Assembly: GCF_008806775.1 (NCBI RefSeq)
Contig: NZ_WAEM01000002.1
Location: 62,001-126,000, forward strand
Source of the DNA: Flavobacterium luteum
GTDB taxonomy: Bacteria > Bacteroidota > Bacteroidia > Flavobacteriales > Flavobacteriaceae
Length of the DNA stretch: 64,000 bases
Direction: 5' to 3'
A program made the position numbers and the translations under genes. A model generated the notes under the pieces. The model was not told the DNA's origin and did not search any database. It saw only the letters and a list, made by a program, of their open reading frames with translations. Of this stretch, positions 46,409 to 57,300 are shown one piece after another; the stretch's first letter is position 1; each line of letters opens with the position of its first letter.

Positions 46409-46452
46409 TTTTTATATTATATAATCTATTAGTCTATTATCAACATTCTTTT

Positions 46453-47595
46453 TTACTCTCTCAACAAGTTCCTAGAAATTACTACTTTTTGAATCTCAGT
46501 AGTTCCTTCGCCAATAGTGCATAATTTAGCATCTCGGTAAAATTTTTCAACAGGAAAATCTTTGGTATATCCATAACCTCCATGTATTTGAATGGCCTCA
46601 TTAGCGACTTTACAACACATTTCTGAAGCATACATTTTTGCCATCGCACCAGCTGTAGTTACTGGTTTGTTTTGCTGTTTGAGATAGGCTGCTTTGTGAA
46701 TTAATAATTCTGAGGCTTCGATTTCAGTTGCCATATCGGCTAATTTGAAGGAAATTCCCTGAAACTCAGAAATTGCTTTGCCAAACTGATGTCTTTCTTT
46801 CGAATATTTTAAGGCTGCTTCATAAGCTCCTTTAGCAATACCTAATGATAAGGCTCCGATAGAAATTCGACCACCATCTAAAATTTTCATAGACTGGATA
46901 AATCCCTGACCTACTTCTCCTAATCGGTTTGCGTCTGGAATTCGACAATTATCAAAAATTAATTCTGCCGTTTCGCTAGCGCGCATCCCTAATTTATTTT
47001 CTTTTTTTCCTGAAGTAAATCCTGACATGCCTTTTTCGAACACAAAAGCGGTCATTCCTTTAGAGTCTCCTTTTTCTCCTGTACGAACGATTACCACGGA
47101 AATATCACCAGAAATAGCGTGAGTAATAAAGTTTTTAGCGCCATTTATTATCCAATGATCTCCGTCTTTAATAGCAGTTGTATTCATTCCGCCTGCATCC
47201 GATCCTGTATTATGCTCTGTCAAACCCCAAGCGCCTATATGTTCGCCTGATGCTAATTTTGGAATCCATTTTTTCTTTTGTTCATCGTTACCAAAAGTTA
47301 AAATATGATTGGTACATAAAGAATTATGAGCAGCAACCGATAATCCTATTGATGGATCTACTTTTGATATTTCTTCTATAATGGTAATGTATTCGTGGTA
47401 TCCTAAACCTGACCCGCCTAATTCTTCTGGAACTAAAACGCCCATAAAACCCATTTCTCCTAATTTCTTAAATAAATCAACAGGGAAAATTTGAGCCTCA
47501 TCCCATTCCATAATATGAGGACGAATATTTTTTTCAGCAAAATCTCTAATAGATTGCGCAACCATATTTTGAGTCTCACTGTATTCGAAATTCAT
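46453..47595 (-). CDS. Acyl-CoA dehydrogenase, short-chain/butyryl type
   Basis: A 380-residue flavoprotein that oxidises acyl-CoA to enoyl-CoA in fatty acid or branched-chain amino acid breakdown. The family signatures are GAWGLTEHNTGSDAGG near residues 126-141 and the arginine-rich QIHGGYGYTKDFPVEKFYRDAK. The catalytic glutamate is expected at about E363 in IGEGTTEIQ. The length is that of the standard tetrameric enzymes. Exact chain-length preference cannot be told. It has no adjacent electron-transfer flavoprotein gene here. Confidence 0.92.
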   Translation of the reverse strand: MNFEYSETQNMVAQSIRDFAEKNIRPHIMEWDEAQIFPVDLFKKLGEMGFMGVLVPEELGGSGLGYHEYITIIEEISKVDPSIGLSVAAHNSLCTNHILTFGNDEQKKKWIPKLASGEHIGAWGLTEHNTGSDAGGMNTTAIKDGDHWIINGAKNFITHAISGDISVVIVRTGEKGDSKGMTAFVFEKGMSGFTSGKKENKLGMRASETAELIFDNCRIPDANRLGEVGQGFIQSMKILDGGRISIGALSLGIAKGAYEAALKYSKERHQFGKAISEFQGISFKLADMATEIEASELLIHKAAYLKQQNKPVTTAGAMAKMYASEMCCKVANEAIQIHGGYGYTKDFPVEKFYRDAKLCTIGEGTTEIQKVVISRNLLRE

Positions 47596-47607
47596 TCTTT
47601 AATTTTT

Positions 47608-48492
47608 TTAGAATTCCAAATATAAGACAATTGTATTGACTTTTTCGACAGGAAAGTCCTTAATTTTTGTTAAATCCTCAGTATTTTTAATTTCTCCATT
47701 CATACTTCTGTAGGTAACAATTGATTTTGCCAATTGATATTTACTAAAATAAGAGAATTGCATCAACTCCTTAATTGAGGCGCTGTTAATGTTTATCTTT
47801 TTTATATTGGGCATTATTTTTATTTTAAAATATTCATTCAATTTTAAAACAACTTCTGGCGACAATCCCCAAACATCTTTCATTTGGTCCATAGTAACAA
47901 AACCTCCAAGCTTCTCTTTTTCTTTAAGAATTCTGTCTGACAATCCATCGCCAATCCCGTAAACTTTTTTCAAATCTTCTTTGGTCGCTTGATTAATGTC
48001 TAAAACAACTATTTTTTCTTTTTTGTCGAATTTTTGTTTTGAAAAAGATTTGAATTCTTTTTTATTTATTACCCAATCTGGGAATTTAAAAAAAGGGGAA
48101 ATGCTATTTAATAAAGAGTCGGAAACTTTTGTTACCGCTTGAAATTCCTTTGCAGAATTGACATATTTATTTGATTTTCTAAATTCAAGTAATCGATCAA
48201 TTTCCTGAGTAGACATCCCGAGTTTGTACCCTTTAAAATCAGTTATGAAATTGGGATTAAATGGATATATTTTAGGAATATCTTCCTTTTTTTCTTGCTT
48301 TGCATCATCAATTTGAGATTGTAACGAAAGCCATTGTAGTTTCTCCTTATTATTCTCATTTTTTTTGAGAGAAGTAAAATCTACAAAAAAGTAAACCAAT
48401 TGAAAAACAATAATAAGCAATAGCAACAAGAATACTCCGCTTCGTTGCGACGAAGTATATTTGAAATAGGATTTAAAAGTAGTTAGATTCAT
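47608..48492 (-). CDS. Membrane-anchored helix-hairpin-helix (ComEA-like) protein
   Basis: A 294-residue protein with one N-terminal transmembrane helix (SGVFLLLLLIIVFQLVYFFV, about 18-37). Three helix-hairpin-helix repeats follow. The first, near 85-130, is degenerate. The others contain DINQATKEDLKKVYGIGDGL near 164-183 and NINSASIKELMQFSYF near 234-249. The ComEA family binds DNA during uptake in other bacteria, but many Bacteroidota carry such proteins without known competence. It is 12 bases upstream of the acyl-CoA dehydrogenase and 9 bases downstream of the PspC gene. Confidence 0.85.
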   Translation of the reverse strand: MNLTTFKSYFKYTSSQRSGVFLLLLLIIVFQLVYFFVDFTSLKKNENNKEKLQWLSLQSQIDDAKQEKKEDIPKIYPFNPNFITDFKGYKLGMSTQEIDRLLEFRKSNKYVNSAKEFQAVTKVSDSLLNSISPFFKFPDWVINKKEFKSFSKQKFDKKEKIVVLDINQATKEDLKKVYGIGDGLSDRILKEKEKLGGFVTMDQMKDVWGLSPEVVLKLNEYFKIKIMPNIKKININSASIKELMQFSYFSKYQLAKSIVTYRSMNGEIKNTEDLTKIKDFPVEKVNTIVLYLEF

Positions 48493-48501
48493 TATTTATT
48501 T

Positions 48502-48729
48502 TTACAAATCGAAAACTGAACTGCGTTTTGCCCGAATTAAATCTTTAAGTCGTAACCAAAAAGCTAAAGTTAAATAAACTCCGAACCAAAGTCCTGCAGT
48601 TACAAAAGAAATGTAAATAAAAAACAACCGTACACTATTGGCTCGCATACCTAAACGGTCTGCCAATCGAGAGGATACATGAAAACCATGTTTTTCAAAA
48701 AAATATTTAAGTCGGATTACTAAAGACAT
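48502..48729 (-). CDS. PspC-domain small membrane protein
   Basis: A 75-residue protein with the PspC-like core GFHVSSRLADRLGMRANSVRLFF followed by one or two hydrophobic segments (FIYISFVTAGLWFGVYLTLAFWL). In other bacteria PspC senses envelope stress. In Bacteroidota this short family is conserved but uncharacterised. It precedes the helix-hairpin-helix gene by 9 bases, so the two are probably co-transcribed. Confidence 0.85.
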   Translation of the reverse strand: MSLVIRLKYFFEKHGFHVSSRLADRLGMRANSVRLFFIYISFVTAGLWFGVYLTLAFWLRLKDLIRAKRSSVFDL

Positions 48730-48798
48730 TTTTTTATGTTTGATGTTTTTTTGTAAAACTACAAAATTTTAGAATTAACGTTTGCCCTAATTTACAAA

Positions 48799-50070
48799 TT
48801 AATTTTTCTTTAATAACTCCATTCCAATAGCACAATCTAAACATTTGCTTTTGTTGCAATATTCATTTTTGAGTTGCAACAATGATTGCGTATCAAATGC
48901 ATTTTTAGATTTGACCCCAAAAGAACTAAATTTTTGAATGATGGTATTGCTTTCTGGAGCTACATTTTGCATCAAATGAATTAAATCTTCTGAAATTTCT
49001 TTACCTTGACTTTTAGCATAAGCAAATTGTATAGGAATAATGGTATTTATGATTATCAAATCAATGAAAGCTAAGGAAAGTGATTTCATTTTCTTCGGAC
49101 TTTCTTTATCAAATTGATAATGGGTTTGCCAATAATCAGAAACTGAAACTTTAAAAAAATCATAAATGTTTTTTATAGAATTCGCTTCAATTACTTTTGA
49201 AAATAAATTTTGCTGACTGTGATATACATTTGCTAATTGCGACAATCGAATAGTTGGGAAATTATCTGGTCGATGTTTAAAAAACTGTACTATTTCGAAA
49301 ATCGATTGCTCTAACTGGTATTTGTGTTCTAAATAATTGAATCTTGAAAGTAAATTTTTAAAATACCTATCCTCTTTTTCTATACTTAGCAAACCTGCTT
49401 TTCCAAAAAGCAATGCTTCGAGATTATCTAATTCAAAACTTTCCTTTCTAAATACTGAAAACGGAATAGATTGTGCGATTCTTAAAAACAATTCCCCATT
49501 AGTATTGAGTCCAAAATTCTTTGCTAACAGACAAAACAAAACTGCTTCCCAATCCTGATTGGTTTGAACCAACAATTCCTGAATATTTATTGATTTTCTT
49601 TCTAAACGCTCAAAAAACAAACGCTCCTTCCAATTGTTAACTGTGAAATCATCAATTGCCTCGAGTTGTTTTTCGCAGTAAATCCAAGATTTTGGTGTTA
49701 GTAAAGACTGGTATTTTTCTAAAGTTTCTTTTGAAACATAGTTTTTTAATTCTAAAACAGGAATTTCAATATTGTTTTTTCTAAAAATTTCGGTGTCATG
49801 TTCCCAAACCACATGAAGTATAACACTTTCATAGGCTTCATCTCGCTCGTGATGATGTACATACCAATCGGAAGATTTTATATGAATCTCGACATTACCT
49901 GCCCATTTTTGATTTCCGATAGTGATTTGTGCATTAAAAAAATCAGGTCCAGCCAACTGTAAATACTGTCCAACATTTACAATAGTAACATCTTCACCAT
50001 TTGAGGTTTTTAAACTTGAAATATCGAACTTTTTGAATTTCCAGAGGTAATGGAGAAAATCTTCTTTCAT
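48799..50070 (-). CDS. DUF2851 family protein
   Basis: A 423-residue cytosolic protein of the DUF2851 family, which is conserved across Bacteroidota without known function. The N-terminal KEDFLHYLWKFKKFD and the segment GNVEIHIKSSDWYVHHHERD with clustered histidines and acids are typical and look like a metal or nucleic acid binding site. The C-terminal end carries four cysteines in CNKSKCLDCAIG, plausibly an iron-sulfur or zinc site. There is no signal peptide. It lies upstream of pspC with a 69-base gap. Confidence 0.9.
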   Translation of the reverse strand: MKEDFLHYLWKFKKFDISSLKTSNGEDVTIVNVGQYLQLAGPDFFNAQITIGNQKWAGNVEIHIKSSDWYVHHHERDEAYESVILHVVWEHDTEIFRKNNIEIPVLELKNYVSKETLEKYQSLLTPKSWIYCEKQLEAIDDFTVNNWKERLFFERLERKSINIQELLVQTNQDWEAVLFCLLAKNFGLNTNGELFLRIAQSIPFSVFRKESFELDNLEALLFGKAGLLSIEKEDRYFKNLLSRFNYLEHKYQLEQSIFEIVQFFKHRPDNFPTIRLSQLANVYHSQQNLFSKVIEANSIKNIYDFFKVSVSDYWQTHYQFDKESPKKMKSLSLAFIDLIIINTIIPIQFAYAKSQGKEISEDLIHLMQNVAPESNTIIQKFSSFGVKSKNAFDTQSLLQLKNEYCNKSKCLDCAIGMELLKKN

Positions 50071-50168
50071 TTATTTTGGCTTATAAATAACAAACACGAG
50101 ATGAAAGACTAAAGTAGTAAAAAAACAATTTGAAAAATAAATTAAATCAAAATAACTTCTATTTGAAT

Positions 50169-50651
50169 TTAACGCAATAAATACAATGTAGCGCAAGCCC
50201 TTGCATCAGAAAGGGCTTCATGGTGATTTAGTTGTATATTCATTCGTTTACAACAATCGCTTAATTTGACTGGAACAAATCCTTTGGCTTTATAAATTTT
50301 CACTGTGCACTCCCAGCGTGAACTAATATTTAAATCTTCATAATTCAATTGATGCATTGCCATAGATTTAGCAAGAACATTTCTATCAAAACTTTCGTTA
50401 TGTGCTACTACGACTTTATTTTGTAACCTTTTTTTAATTTCAGGAAACACTTGTATAAATGATTTTGCATGTATGGTATCTCTAGGATAAATTCCGTGAA
50501 CTTTTATGGTGAATGGTGAAAATTCGTTTTTGGGAGGCTTAATCAGGCTTACGAATTCATCAACAATAACACCATTCTCAACTGTAACAATCCCTACGGA
50601 ACAAGGATGATAGGCTGTGGCAGTTTCAAAATCTATAGCAACGAAAGTCAT
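50169..50651 (-). CDS. 3'-5' exonuclease, DnaQ-like (DEDDh)
   Basis: A 160-residue stand-alone exonuclease domain. The DEDDh residues are visible: D7 and E9 in VAIDFETA, D89 in ESFDRNV, and H144 with D149 in HHEALSDA. It lacks any polymerase or binding extension, so it is a general 3'-5' exonuclease rather than an identified proofreading subunit. It is 13 bases downstream of the cystathionine beta-synthase-like gene on the same strand. Confidence 0.9.
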   Translation of the reverse strand: MTFVAIDFETATAYHPCSVGIVTVENGVIVDEFVSLIKPPKNEFSPFTIKVHGIYPRDTIHAKSFIQVFPEIKKRLQNKVVVAHNESFDRNVLAKSMAMHQLNYEDLNISSRWECTVKIYKAKGFVPVKLSDCCKRMNIQLNHHEALSDARACATLYLLR

Positions 50652-50664
50652 TTTATTTATATGA

Positions 50665-52026
50665 TTATTTTATAGAACCTATAATGTCTGATTTTGTAAT
50701 AATGTGATGATTCCCATTATCTAAATCTACCAAAACTGCATCATTTTCTTTAGTAAACAATTTGGAAAGCTCCTCTATTGGTGTATTTAATTTTACAATT
50801 GGGAATGGTTTTCCCATAATTTCTTTGATGGGTTTATCGGCAACGTCTTTATTTGCAACATAACTTCGAAATAAATCACTTTCATCAACAGAGCCTACAA
50901 ATCCTGTAACATCAATAACTGGAATTTGAGAAATCTTATATTTTCGCATTCTTTCGATAGCATGCGATACCAATTCTTCAGTTCTCACAACAATTAAAGG
51001 TTTGTCTAAATGATCCTTTATTACATCTTCTGCTTTTGTTAATTCTTCCTCGAGAAACCCCCTTTCTCTCATCCAATCATCATTGAACATTTTGCCTACA
51101 TATCGACTTCCTGAATCGTGAAAGAGAACGACAATTACATCTTTTGAAGTAAAATGTTCTTTTAGTTGCAACAATCCTTTGATTACGGCACCAGCAGAAT
51201 TACCAACAAATATTCCTTCTTCTAAAGCTATTTTTCTAGTGTAAACGGCAGCATCTTTATCGGTAACTTTTGTAAATCCATCAATTAAGGAAAAATCTAC
51301 ATTCTTAGGAAGTATGTCTTCGCCAATTCCTTCAGTGATATACGAATAGATTTCATTCTCATCAAAAATTCCTGTTTCATGGTATTTCTTAAAAACAGAA
51401 CCATAAGTATCAATACCCCAAACTTTAATATTCGGATTTCTTTCTTTTAGATATTTTGCAACTCCCGAAATAGTTCCTCCCGTTCCTACGCCTACTATGA
51501 AATGGGTTATTTTACCTTCTGTTTGTCTCCAAATTTCAGGGCCGGTTTGCTCATAATGCGCTATAGCATTTGAGGGATTATCATATTGATTTACATACCA
51601 AGAATTTGGAGTTTCCTGAGCTAATCTTTTTGAAACTGAATAATAAGAGCGAGAATCAGTTGGTTCTACATCGGTTGGACAAACTATTACTTTGGCTCCT
51701 ACAGCACGTAGAATATCCATTTTTTCTTTAGATTGTTTATCCGTAATAACACAAATAAGTTTGTATCCTTTTATAATTGCAACTAATGCAAGTCCCATTC
51801 CTGTGTTTCCAGAAGTCCCTTCAATGATTGTTCCTCCTGGTTGTAATCGTCCATCGGCTTCGGCATCTTCGACCATTTTTAAGGCCATTCTGTCTTTTGC
51901 GGAATTTCCTGGGTTGAAAGTTTCTACTTTAGCTAAAACTAGCGCATCAATTCCTGAAGTAACTTTGTTTAATTTAACTAAAGGTGTATTTCCAATAGTT
52001 CCTAAAATATTTTGGGAGTATTTCAT
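50665..52026 (-). CDS. PLP-dependent cystathionine beta-synthase / cysteine synthase with CBS domains
   Basis: A 453-residue enzyme. The fold type II PLP domain covers about residues 1-325, with the Schiff-base lysine at K44 in FNPGNSAKDRMA, the phosphate loop GTGGT, and the substrate loop EGTSGNTG near 69-76. Two CBS domains occupy about 340-453. This architecture is that of cystathionine beta-synthase, which condenses serine and homocysteine. Cysteine synthase activity is also possible in bacteria. It is co-directional with the exonuclease and the putative porin. Confidence 0.88.
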   Translation of the reverse strand: MKYSQNILGTIGNTPLVKLNKVTSGIDALVLAKVETFNPGNSAKDRMALKMVEDAEADGRLQPGGTIIEGTSGNTGMGLALVAIIKGYKLICVITDKQSKEKMDILRAVGAKVIVCPTDVEPTDSRSYYSVSKRLAQETPNSWYVNQYDNPSNAIAHYEQTGPEIWRQTEGKITHFIVGVGTGGTISGVAKYLKERNPNIKVWGIDTYGSVFKKYHETGIFDENEIYSYITEGIGEDILPKNVDFSLIDGFTKVTDKDAAVYTRKIALEEGIFVGNSAGAVIKGLLQLKEHFTSKDVIVVLFHDSGSRYVGKMFNDDWMRERGFLEEELTKAEDVIKDHLDKPLIVVRTEELVSHAIERMRKYKISQIPVIDVTGFVGSVDESDLFRSYVANKDVADKPIKEIMGKPFPIVKLNTPIEELSKLFTKENDAVLVDLDNGNHHIITKSDIIGSIK

Positions 52027-52172
52027 AATTGTTTTTGCAAGTTGTCAAAACAGATTGAACAACATTCAAATGTATGAATTAGTTATAAATAGATAATTCA
52101 AAATTATGTTAAGATTTTACAATACGTTTAAACTTTTTCTATAATTCTAGTTTAATTTTTGAATAAAACACA

Positions 52173-54116
52173 TTATTGAAAGAAATTCCAAACCAATCCA
52201 AAACGAATTAAAAAATCTCGATACGGATAATTTGGAGCAGAATAAAAAGTATTTGTTGCAGAAAGTGCTGAATTAAAATGTTCGGCTTTTATAAAAATTC
52301 GAGTTTGTTTAATCCTTGCATTTACAAAAAAATCCATATTTGCAAAGTTGCCTATTTCTTTGTTATTCTGAATAAAAAATTCTGAAAGCACAGGACTATA
52401 GTCATTAGCATTGTACTTTGTAAAATAATTAAAAATGACTCCTGTTTGCAAATACAAAGCTTTTTTAAAGAAATAATTGGTAAAATAAAGTGTGTTTCTG
52501 GTTACCAATTCTGGAAGATTTAAAATTGCATCTTGTTGATCGACTTTTTGAAAAAGAATTGTATTATCTAGAGCTAATTTCCAAAATTTTATTTCCTTAC
52601 TTGCTTTTACCGATAACAATTTGATGGTGTTATCATATTGTTTTGGAGTAACTAATTGGACATTTTCTATTGTACTCTCATCCATAAAATAGAGATGATC
52701 ATTGATAGTAGTTGCAAATAAGCTAGCATTAAACCATTTTGTTTTGGCATTAATTTGTATCGAATTTATTTTTTCGTTTTTAAAATTATTGAACCAATTG
52801 TATTTTAAATAACTACTTTGATGTAAGTTATAAATATGATCTGGAAGTTTATTTAAATTTTGATACTGAAATGAAAATTCGTTTTTATCATCAATTTTAT
52901 ATTTTAAATTTCCGTCAATATTTGTTAACGATTGATTGGTAATTGAATTAGAATATAAAAACGATCCTTTCCACTTGTTTTTTTGATATTCGTATTGTCC
53001 GCCAAAGGAATTAATGGCATCGTTTAAAGAGTTTGGCGCTACTTTATCTGATACAATAAATATCGTATTGTAATAATAATTATATCTGAAATCGTCAATA
53101 AAAAACTGAAACTTACCTAAAGTCTCATTTTCATATACCGCTCCTATTTTATTATACATTCGATTGTATCGAACTTGATCGTTTATTCCGCCGGTAACAA
53201 ATGCTTCACCAAATCTATTGATTTTTTTATCTCCAATAGTGGAAACAACTGTAGCCTGATTGTATTCGAAAAACTTATTCTCATAATTAAATTGGTGTGT
53301 TAGCAACAAATTGTTATTTCCATCATTAGGATTAATTCTAAAGTTATGATCTAAAAATATTCGTTTCCCTTTTATAAAGGATTTGGCATCAGTCAAATAG
53401 ACTTCTAATCGTTGTCGTTCTTTAAACTCTGGGCTTTTACTTTCAAAATCAACTATCGAAGTAATTCCACCATTTTCTCCGTTAAGAAAATCTTGACTTG
53501 TAAAATGTGCATTTACAAAATAACGTTTGTTTTTAGTGTGATAACTTGTTGTAAATCTAAAATTTCCAGTACTTGAAAGTTGATTGATGTATTTTCCTAA
53601 AGATCGTAATCCTTTATAAGCAATAGAAAAATTAAATCTTTCCGAAGTATTCAGTGTGATAAAAGCATCCAAACTTTGACCTTGGGTCATCACTGTTTTA
53701 AAATACAATTCGGTTAAAGGGGTTGCAACCGAGTAATACTTAATATCGTGAGCTTCTAGATAATTAAAATGCTTGGCTTTATAACCAAATTCTGGAAAAG
53801 GAGATACCCTATTTAAATCAAATTGTAATGTATTGTAGGTTTGCCCTTCATTTGCAAAAGGCAAAAGACCAAAATTATCTTTACGAAGATAATTATAATC
53901 GTACTCTTTTTTAATAGTAAGAGAAGTATCTACAAAAGTAGTATCGCGATCCAAAGTGATTATCTTATAAGAAGTAATTGGAGCTTTTTGAGAGCGCTCT
54001 TTAGCTTTTTGCGCTTCTGACTTTACAAGACTCTTTTTTTGTTTCTCTTTTGTTGGCTCTTGTGAAAAAACTATTATGGAAAAAAGAGAAATTAAAACTG
54101 AAAATACAATTTTCAT
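52173..54116 (-). CDS. Putative outer-membrane porin
   Basis: A 647-residue exported protein with a signal peptide (MKIVFSVLISLFSIIVFSQ). A basic, charged linker of about 40 residues leads into alternating strands typical of a large beta-barrel, ending with an aromatic residue (VWNFFQ), as outer-membrane barrels do. It matches the Bacteroidota 'putative porin' family (PF14121-like) in length and in the early phrase NFGLLPFANEGQTYN. The substrate is unknown. It lies 146 bases upstream of the cystathionine beta-synthase gene and diverges from the SusC operon. Confidence 0.8.
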   Translation of the reverse strand: MKIVFSVLISLFSIIVFSQEPTKEKQKKSLVKSEAQKAKERSQKAPITSYKIITLDRDTTFVDTSLTIKKEYDYNYLRKDNFGLLPFANEGQTYNTLQFDLNRVSPFPEFGYKAKHFNYLEAHDIKYYSVATPLTELYFKTVMTQGQSLDAFITLNTSERFNFSIAYKGLRSLGKYINQLSSTGNFRFTTSYHTKNKRYFVNAHFTSQDFLNGENGGITSIVDFESKSPEFKERQRLEVYLTDAKSFIKGKRIFLDHNFRINPNDGNNNLLLTHQFNYENKFFEYNQATVVSTIGDKKINRFGEAFVTGGINDQVRYNRMYNKIGAVYENETLGKFQFFIDDFRYNYYYNTIFIVSDKVAPNSLNDAINSFGGQYEYQKNKWKGSFLYSNSITNQSLTNIDGNLKYKIDDKNEFSFQYQNLNKLPDHIYNLHQSSYLKYNWFNNFKNEKINSIQINAKTKWFNASLFATTINDHLYFMDESTIENVQLVTPKQYDNTIKLLSVKASKEIKFWKLALDNTILFQKVDQQDAILNLPELVTRNTLYFTNYFFKKALYLQTGVIFNYFTKYNANDYSPVLSEFFIQNNKEIGNFANMDFFVNARIKQTRIFIKAEHFNSALSATNTFYSAPNYPYRDFLIRFGLVWNFFQ

Positions 54117-54320
54117 ACATATATTATAAGCAACAAAAATAGGTATTTGTTTGTAAAAAGCATCTTACTAGTAAAAAATTTGTAATTTAATGAAATGTTT
54201 TAGCCAATAAAAAAGCCATTTAAAATAAAAGAAACTTTACCTTATTGTTAAAAAAATCAACCTGAACGAAAAAATAATTCAAAAAAATCAAATATAATAT
54301 TATTAATTTGTTTTTTATTT

Positions 54321-54328
54321 TAATTTTG
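54321..54328 (+). promoter_or_regulatory. -7 element of the susC-like operon
   Basis: TAATTTTG matches TAnnTTTG and lies 23 bases before the susC start. The -33 region is pure A and T without TTG. The rest of the 235-base divergent spacer shows nothing else. Confidence 0.5.
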
Positions 54329-54351
54329 TTGCAAAATATAACTAAACGATT

Positions 54352-57300
54352 ATGACAAAAAATGTATTTTTTTATTTCTTTTTCTTTTTGTTTTCAGCTT
54401 TAAGCCAACAAGGATACGCACAAGAAAGGATAATAGCTGGAACCGTAACTTCCAAATCAGATAAATTACCACTGCCGGGGGTAAGTGTTACTATTAAAGG
54501 CAGCAAACTTGGTGTTTCTACTGATTTTGATGGTAAATATTCCATTAAAGTTAAAGATAACGAAGCGGTTTTAATATTTAGTTCTATTGGATACAAAAAA
54601 ATTGAAATAAAAGTTCTCAATAAAACTTCTATTAATGTTGCTCTTGAAGAAAGTGCAGAAGAATTGAATGAGGTAAAAATTACTACTGGTTACGAAACAA
54701 CTTCAAAAAGAACGTTTACAGGAGCAAGTAGTAAAATTTCTGAAAAAGATTTAAAGGTAGAAGGTGTAGTTGATGTAAGTAGAATGATAGAAGGTAAAGC
54801 TGCTGGAGTTACAGTACAAAACGTTAGTGGTACTTTCGGAGCTGCTCCTAAAATAGTAGTACGTGGTTCTTCTTCTATTTTTGGAGATACGAAACCGCTT
54901 TGGGTAATTGATGGAATTGTACAAGAAGACATTGTTAATCTTTCGTTTGCCGATTTAGCTTCTGGAAATTCAGAAACTTTATTAGGATCTTCGGTAGCAG
55001 GATTAAATGCAAATGATATTTTGAGTATTGAAATTCTTAAAGATGCATCCGCTACTGCTATTTACGGTTCACGATCTTTAAATGGAGTGGTAGTAGTAAC
55101 TACTAAAAAAGGAAAGAAAGAAACTCCATTAAGTATTAATTATTCTTATGAACAAGCTTTGAGAACTATACCGAATTATAGTCAATATAATATTTTGAAC
55201 TCTCAAGAAACAATGGTTATTCTAAAAGAATTAGAATCAAAAGGGTTTCTAGAACTACCTACGATAGCTCAAGGCAGATATGGCGGTGTGTACAATATAC
55301 TTGCTAAAGAATTAAATAGATATGATGAGACTTCTGGGCAATTTGGAGTGAGAAACGATCCTGCAAGTAAAAATAGATTTTTAAGAAAATACGAATTGGC
55401 GAATACGGATTGGTTTAAAGTATTGTTTAGACCGTCTATATCTCAGAATCATTCCTTAAGTTTTTCTGGTGGTGGAAAAAACAACAGTTATTTTGCTTCT
55501 TTAGGATATTATAGTGACCCAGGTTGGACTATTGCTGATAATGTTAAAAGGATTACTGCCGACTTAAAAAACACTTTTTTTATTAATGATAAACTTAATT
55601 TAACGCTTCAAACCCAAGCTTCTGTTAGAGACCAAGGCGCTCCAGGAACTTATGATAGTCAAAGAGATAACGTTACAGGAAGTACAACAAGAGATTTTGA
55701 CATTAATCCGTTTAATTACGTTCTAAACACTAACCGTGCACTAAGGCCTTATGATGAAAATGGAAATTTAGAATTTTATAGAAATAACTGGGCTCCAATA
55801 AACATAATCAACGAATTAAAGAATAATTATATTGAGATACAAGTTAAAGATATAAAGTTTCAAGCTGACTTGAGTTACAAAATTAGTCCTGCATTAACCT
55901 ATAATTTTACAGCTTCTTCAAGGTATGCAAATACCATAAGAGAGCATAATATCCTTGAGAATTCTAATGTTGTTGGAGCTTATAATGCAGATGAAACTAC
56001 TATTGTTAGAGATGCAAACATTTTTTTATATAGAGATCCAGATAATATTACAAAACCACCTGTGTCTGTCTTGCCAAGTGGAGGCATTTTAAGAAAATTT
56101 ACAAATGCTTTGACCTCTTATAATATAAGAAATAGTTTTAGTTATAAAAAAACACTAAAAGAGTTGCACGAATTAGATGCTTTATTTGGTCAAGAGTTAC
56201 GATCTGTTGACAGAAGTAGTGATAATTTTACAGCATTCGGGTTGCAATACGATAGAGGTTTAACCTCCTTTACCGATCCTAAAATTTTGGCAAAATTACT
56301 TGAGGGTGGAAATTCTTATTTTGGAGTTAATGAGGAGAGAGAAAGAACTGTAGGTTTTTTTAGTAAAATTGGCTATACCTATGACCGAAGATATACTGGG
56401 TCTATAACTGGAAGATATGATGGGTCTAACAGACAAGGAAATACAAATTCCTCAAGATGGTTGCCTACCTACACTTTTAGTGGGAAGTGGAATGCAAGCG
56501 AAGAAGAATTCATAAAAAAAATTGAGACTATTAGCACTTTAGGATTTAGAGCTTCATACGGTCTTACTGCTACAGCAGGTCCTGCTACTAATTCATTAGC
56601 AATTTATCAAAGTTTTATTACCGATAGATTAAATTTAGGAGATCGAGAAAACGGCTTAAACATTCAGGATTTACAAAACAATGATTTAACTTGGGAAAAA
56701 CAATTTGAAACCAATATAGGTATGGATTTAGGATTGTTTGACAATAGATTGCAGTTAACAACGGATGTTTATAGCCGAAAGGCGTTTGATTTAGTGGATG
56801 TAATTACTACATCAGGCATAGGTGGACAAAGTTCTAAACTAGGCAATAACGCCAATATGGAAACTAAAGGATTGGAACTTTCTATCACCACGCAAAATTT
56901 AAAAAACACTGCTGTAAAATGGTCTACTACATTCACTGCTTCTGTATTCAAACAAGAAATTACAAATTTACAAAATCAGCCAAGTGTGTTAGGACTAGTT
57001 GATGGTACTGGAGGAAATACAGTAGGAAGACCTAGAAATTCGTTATATTCTTTTCAATTTACTGGCCTTAACTCTCAAGGGATTCCTACTTTTGTTATGG
57101 CTGATGGCGTTGTTGACAATGTAGGTGGTGCCAATTTTCAAGACAGTGAGGACATAACCAAATATTTAAAATATGAAGGGTCTATAGAGCCTAACAAGTC
57201 AGCAGGTATATCAAACACATTTACGTATAAAAACTGGAATTTAAATATATTCATAGTAGCCTCTGGCGGAAATAAAATTAGATTAAACCCCGTATATTCT

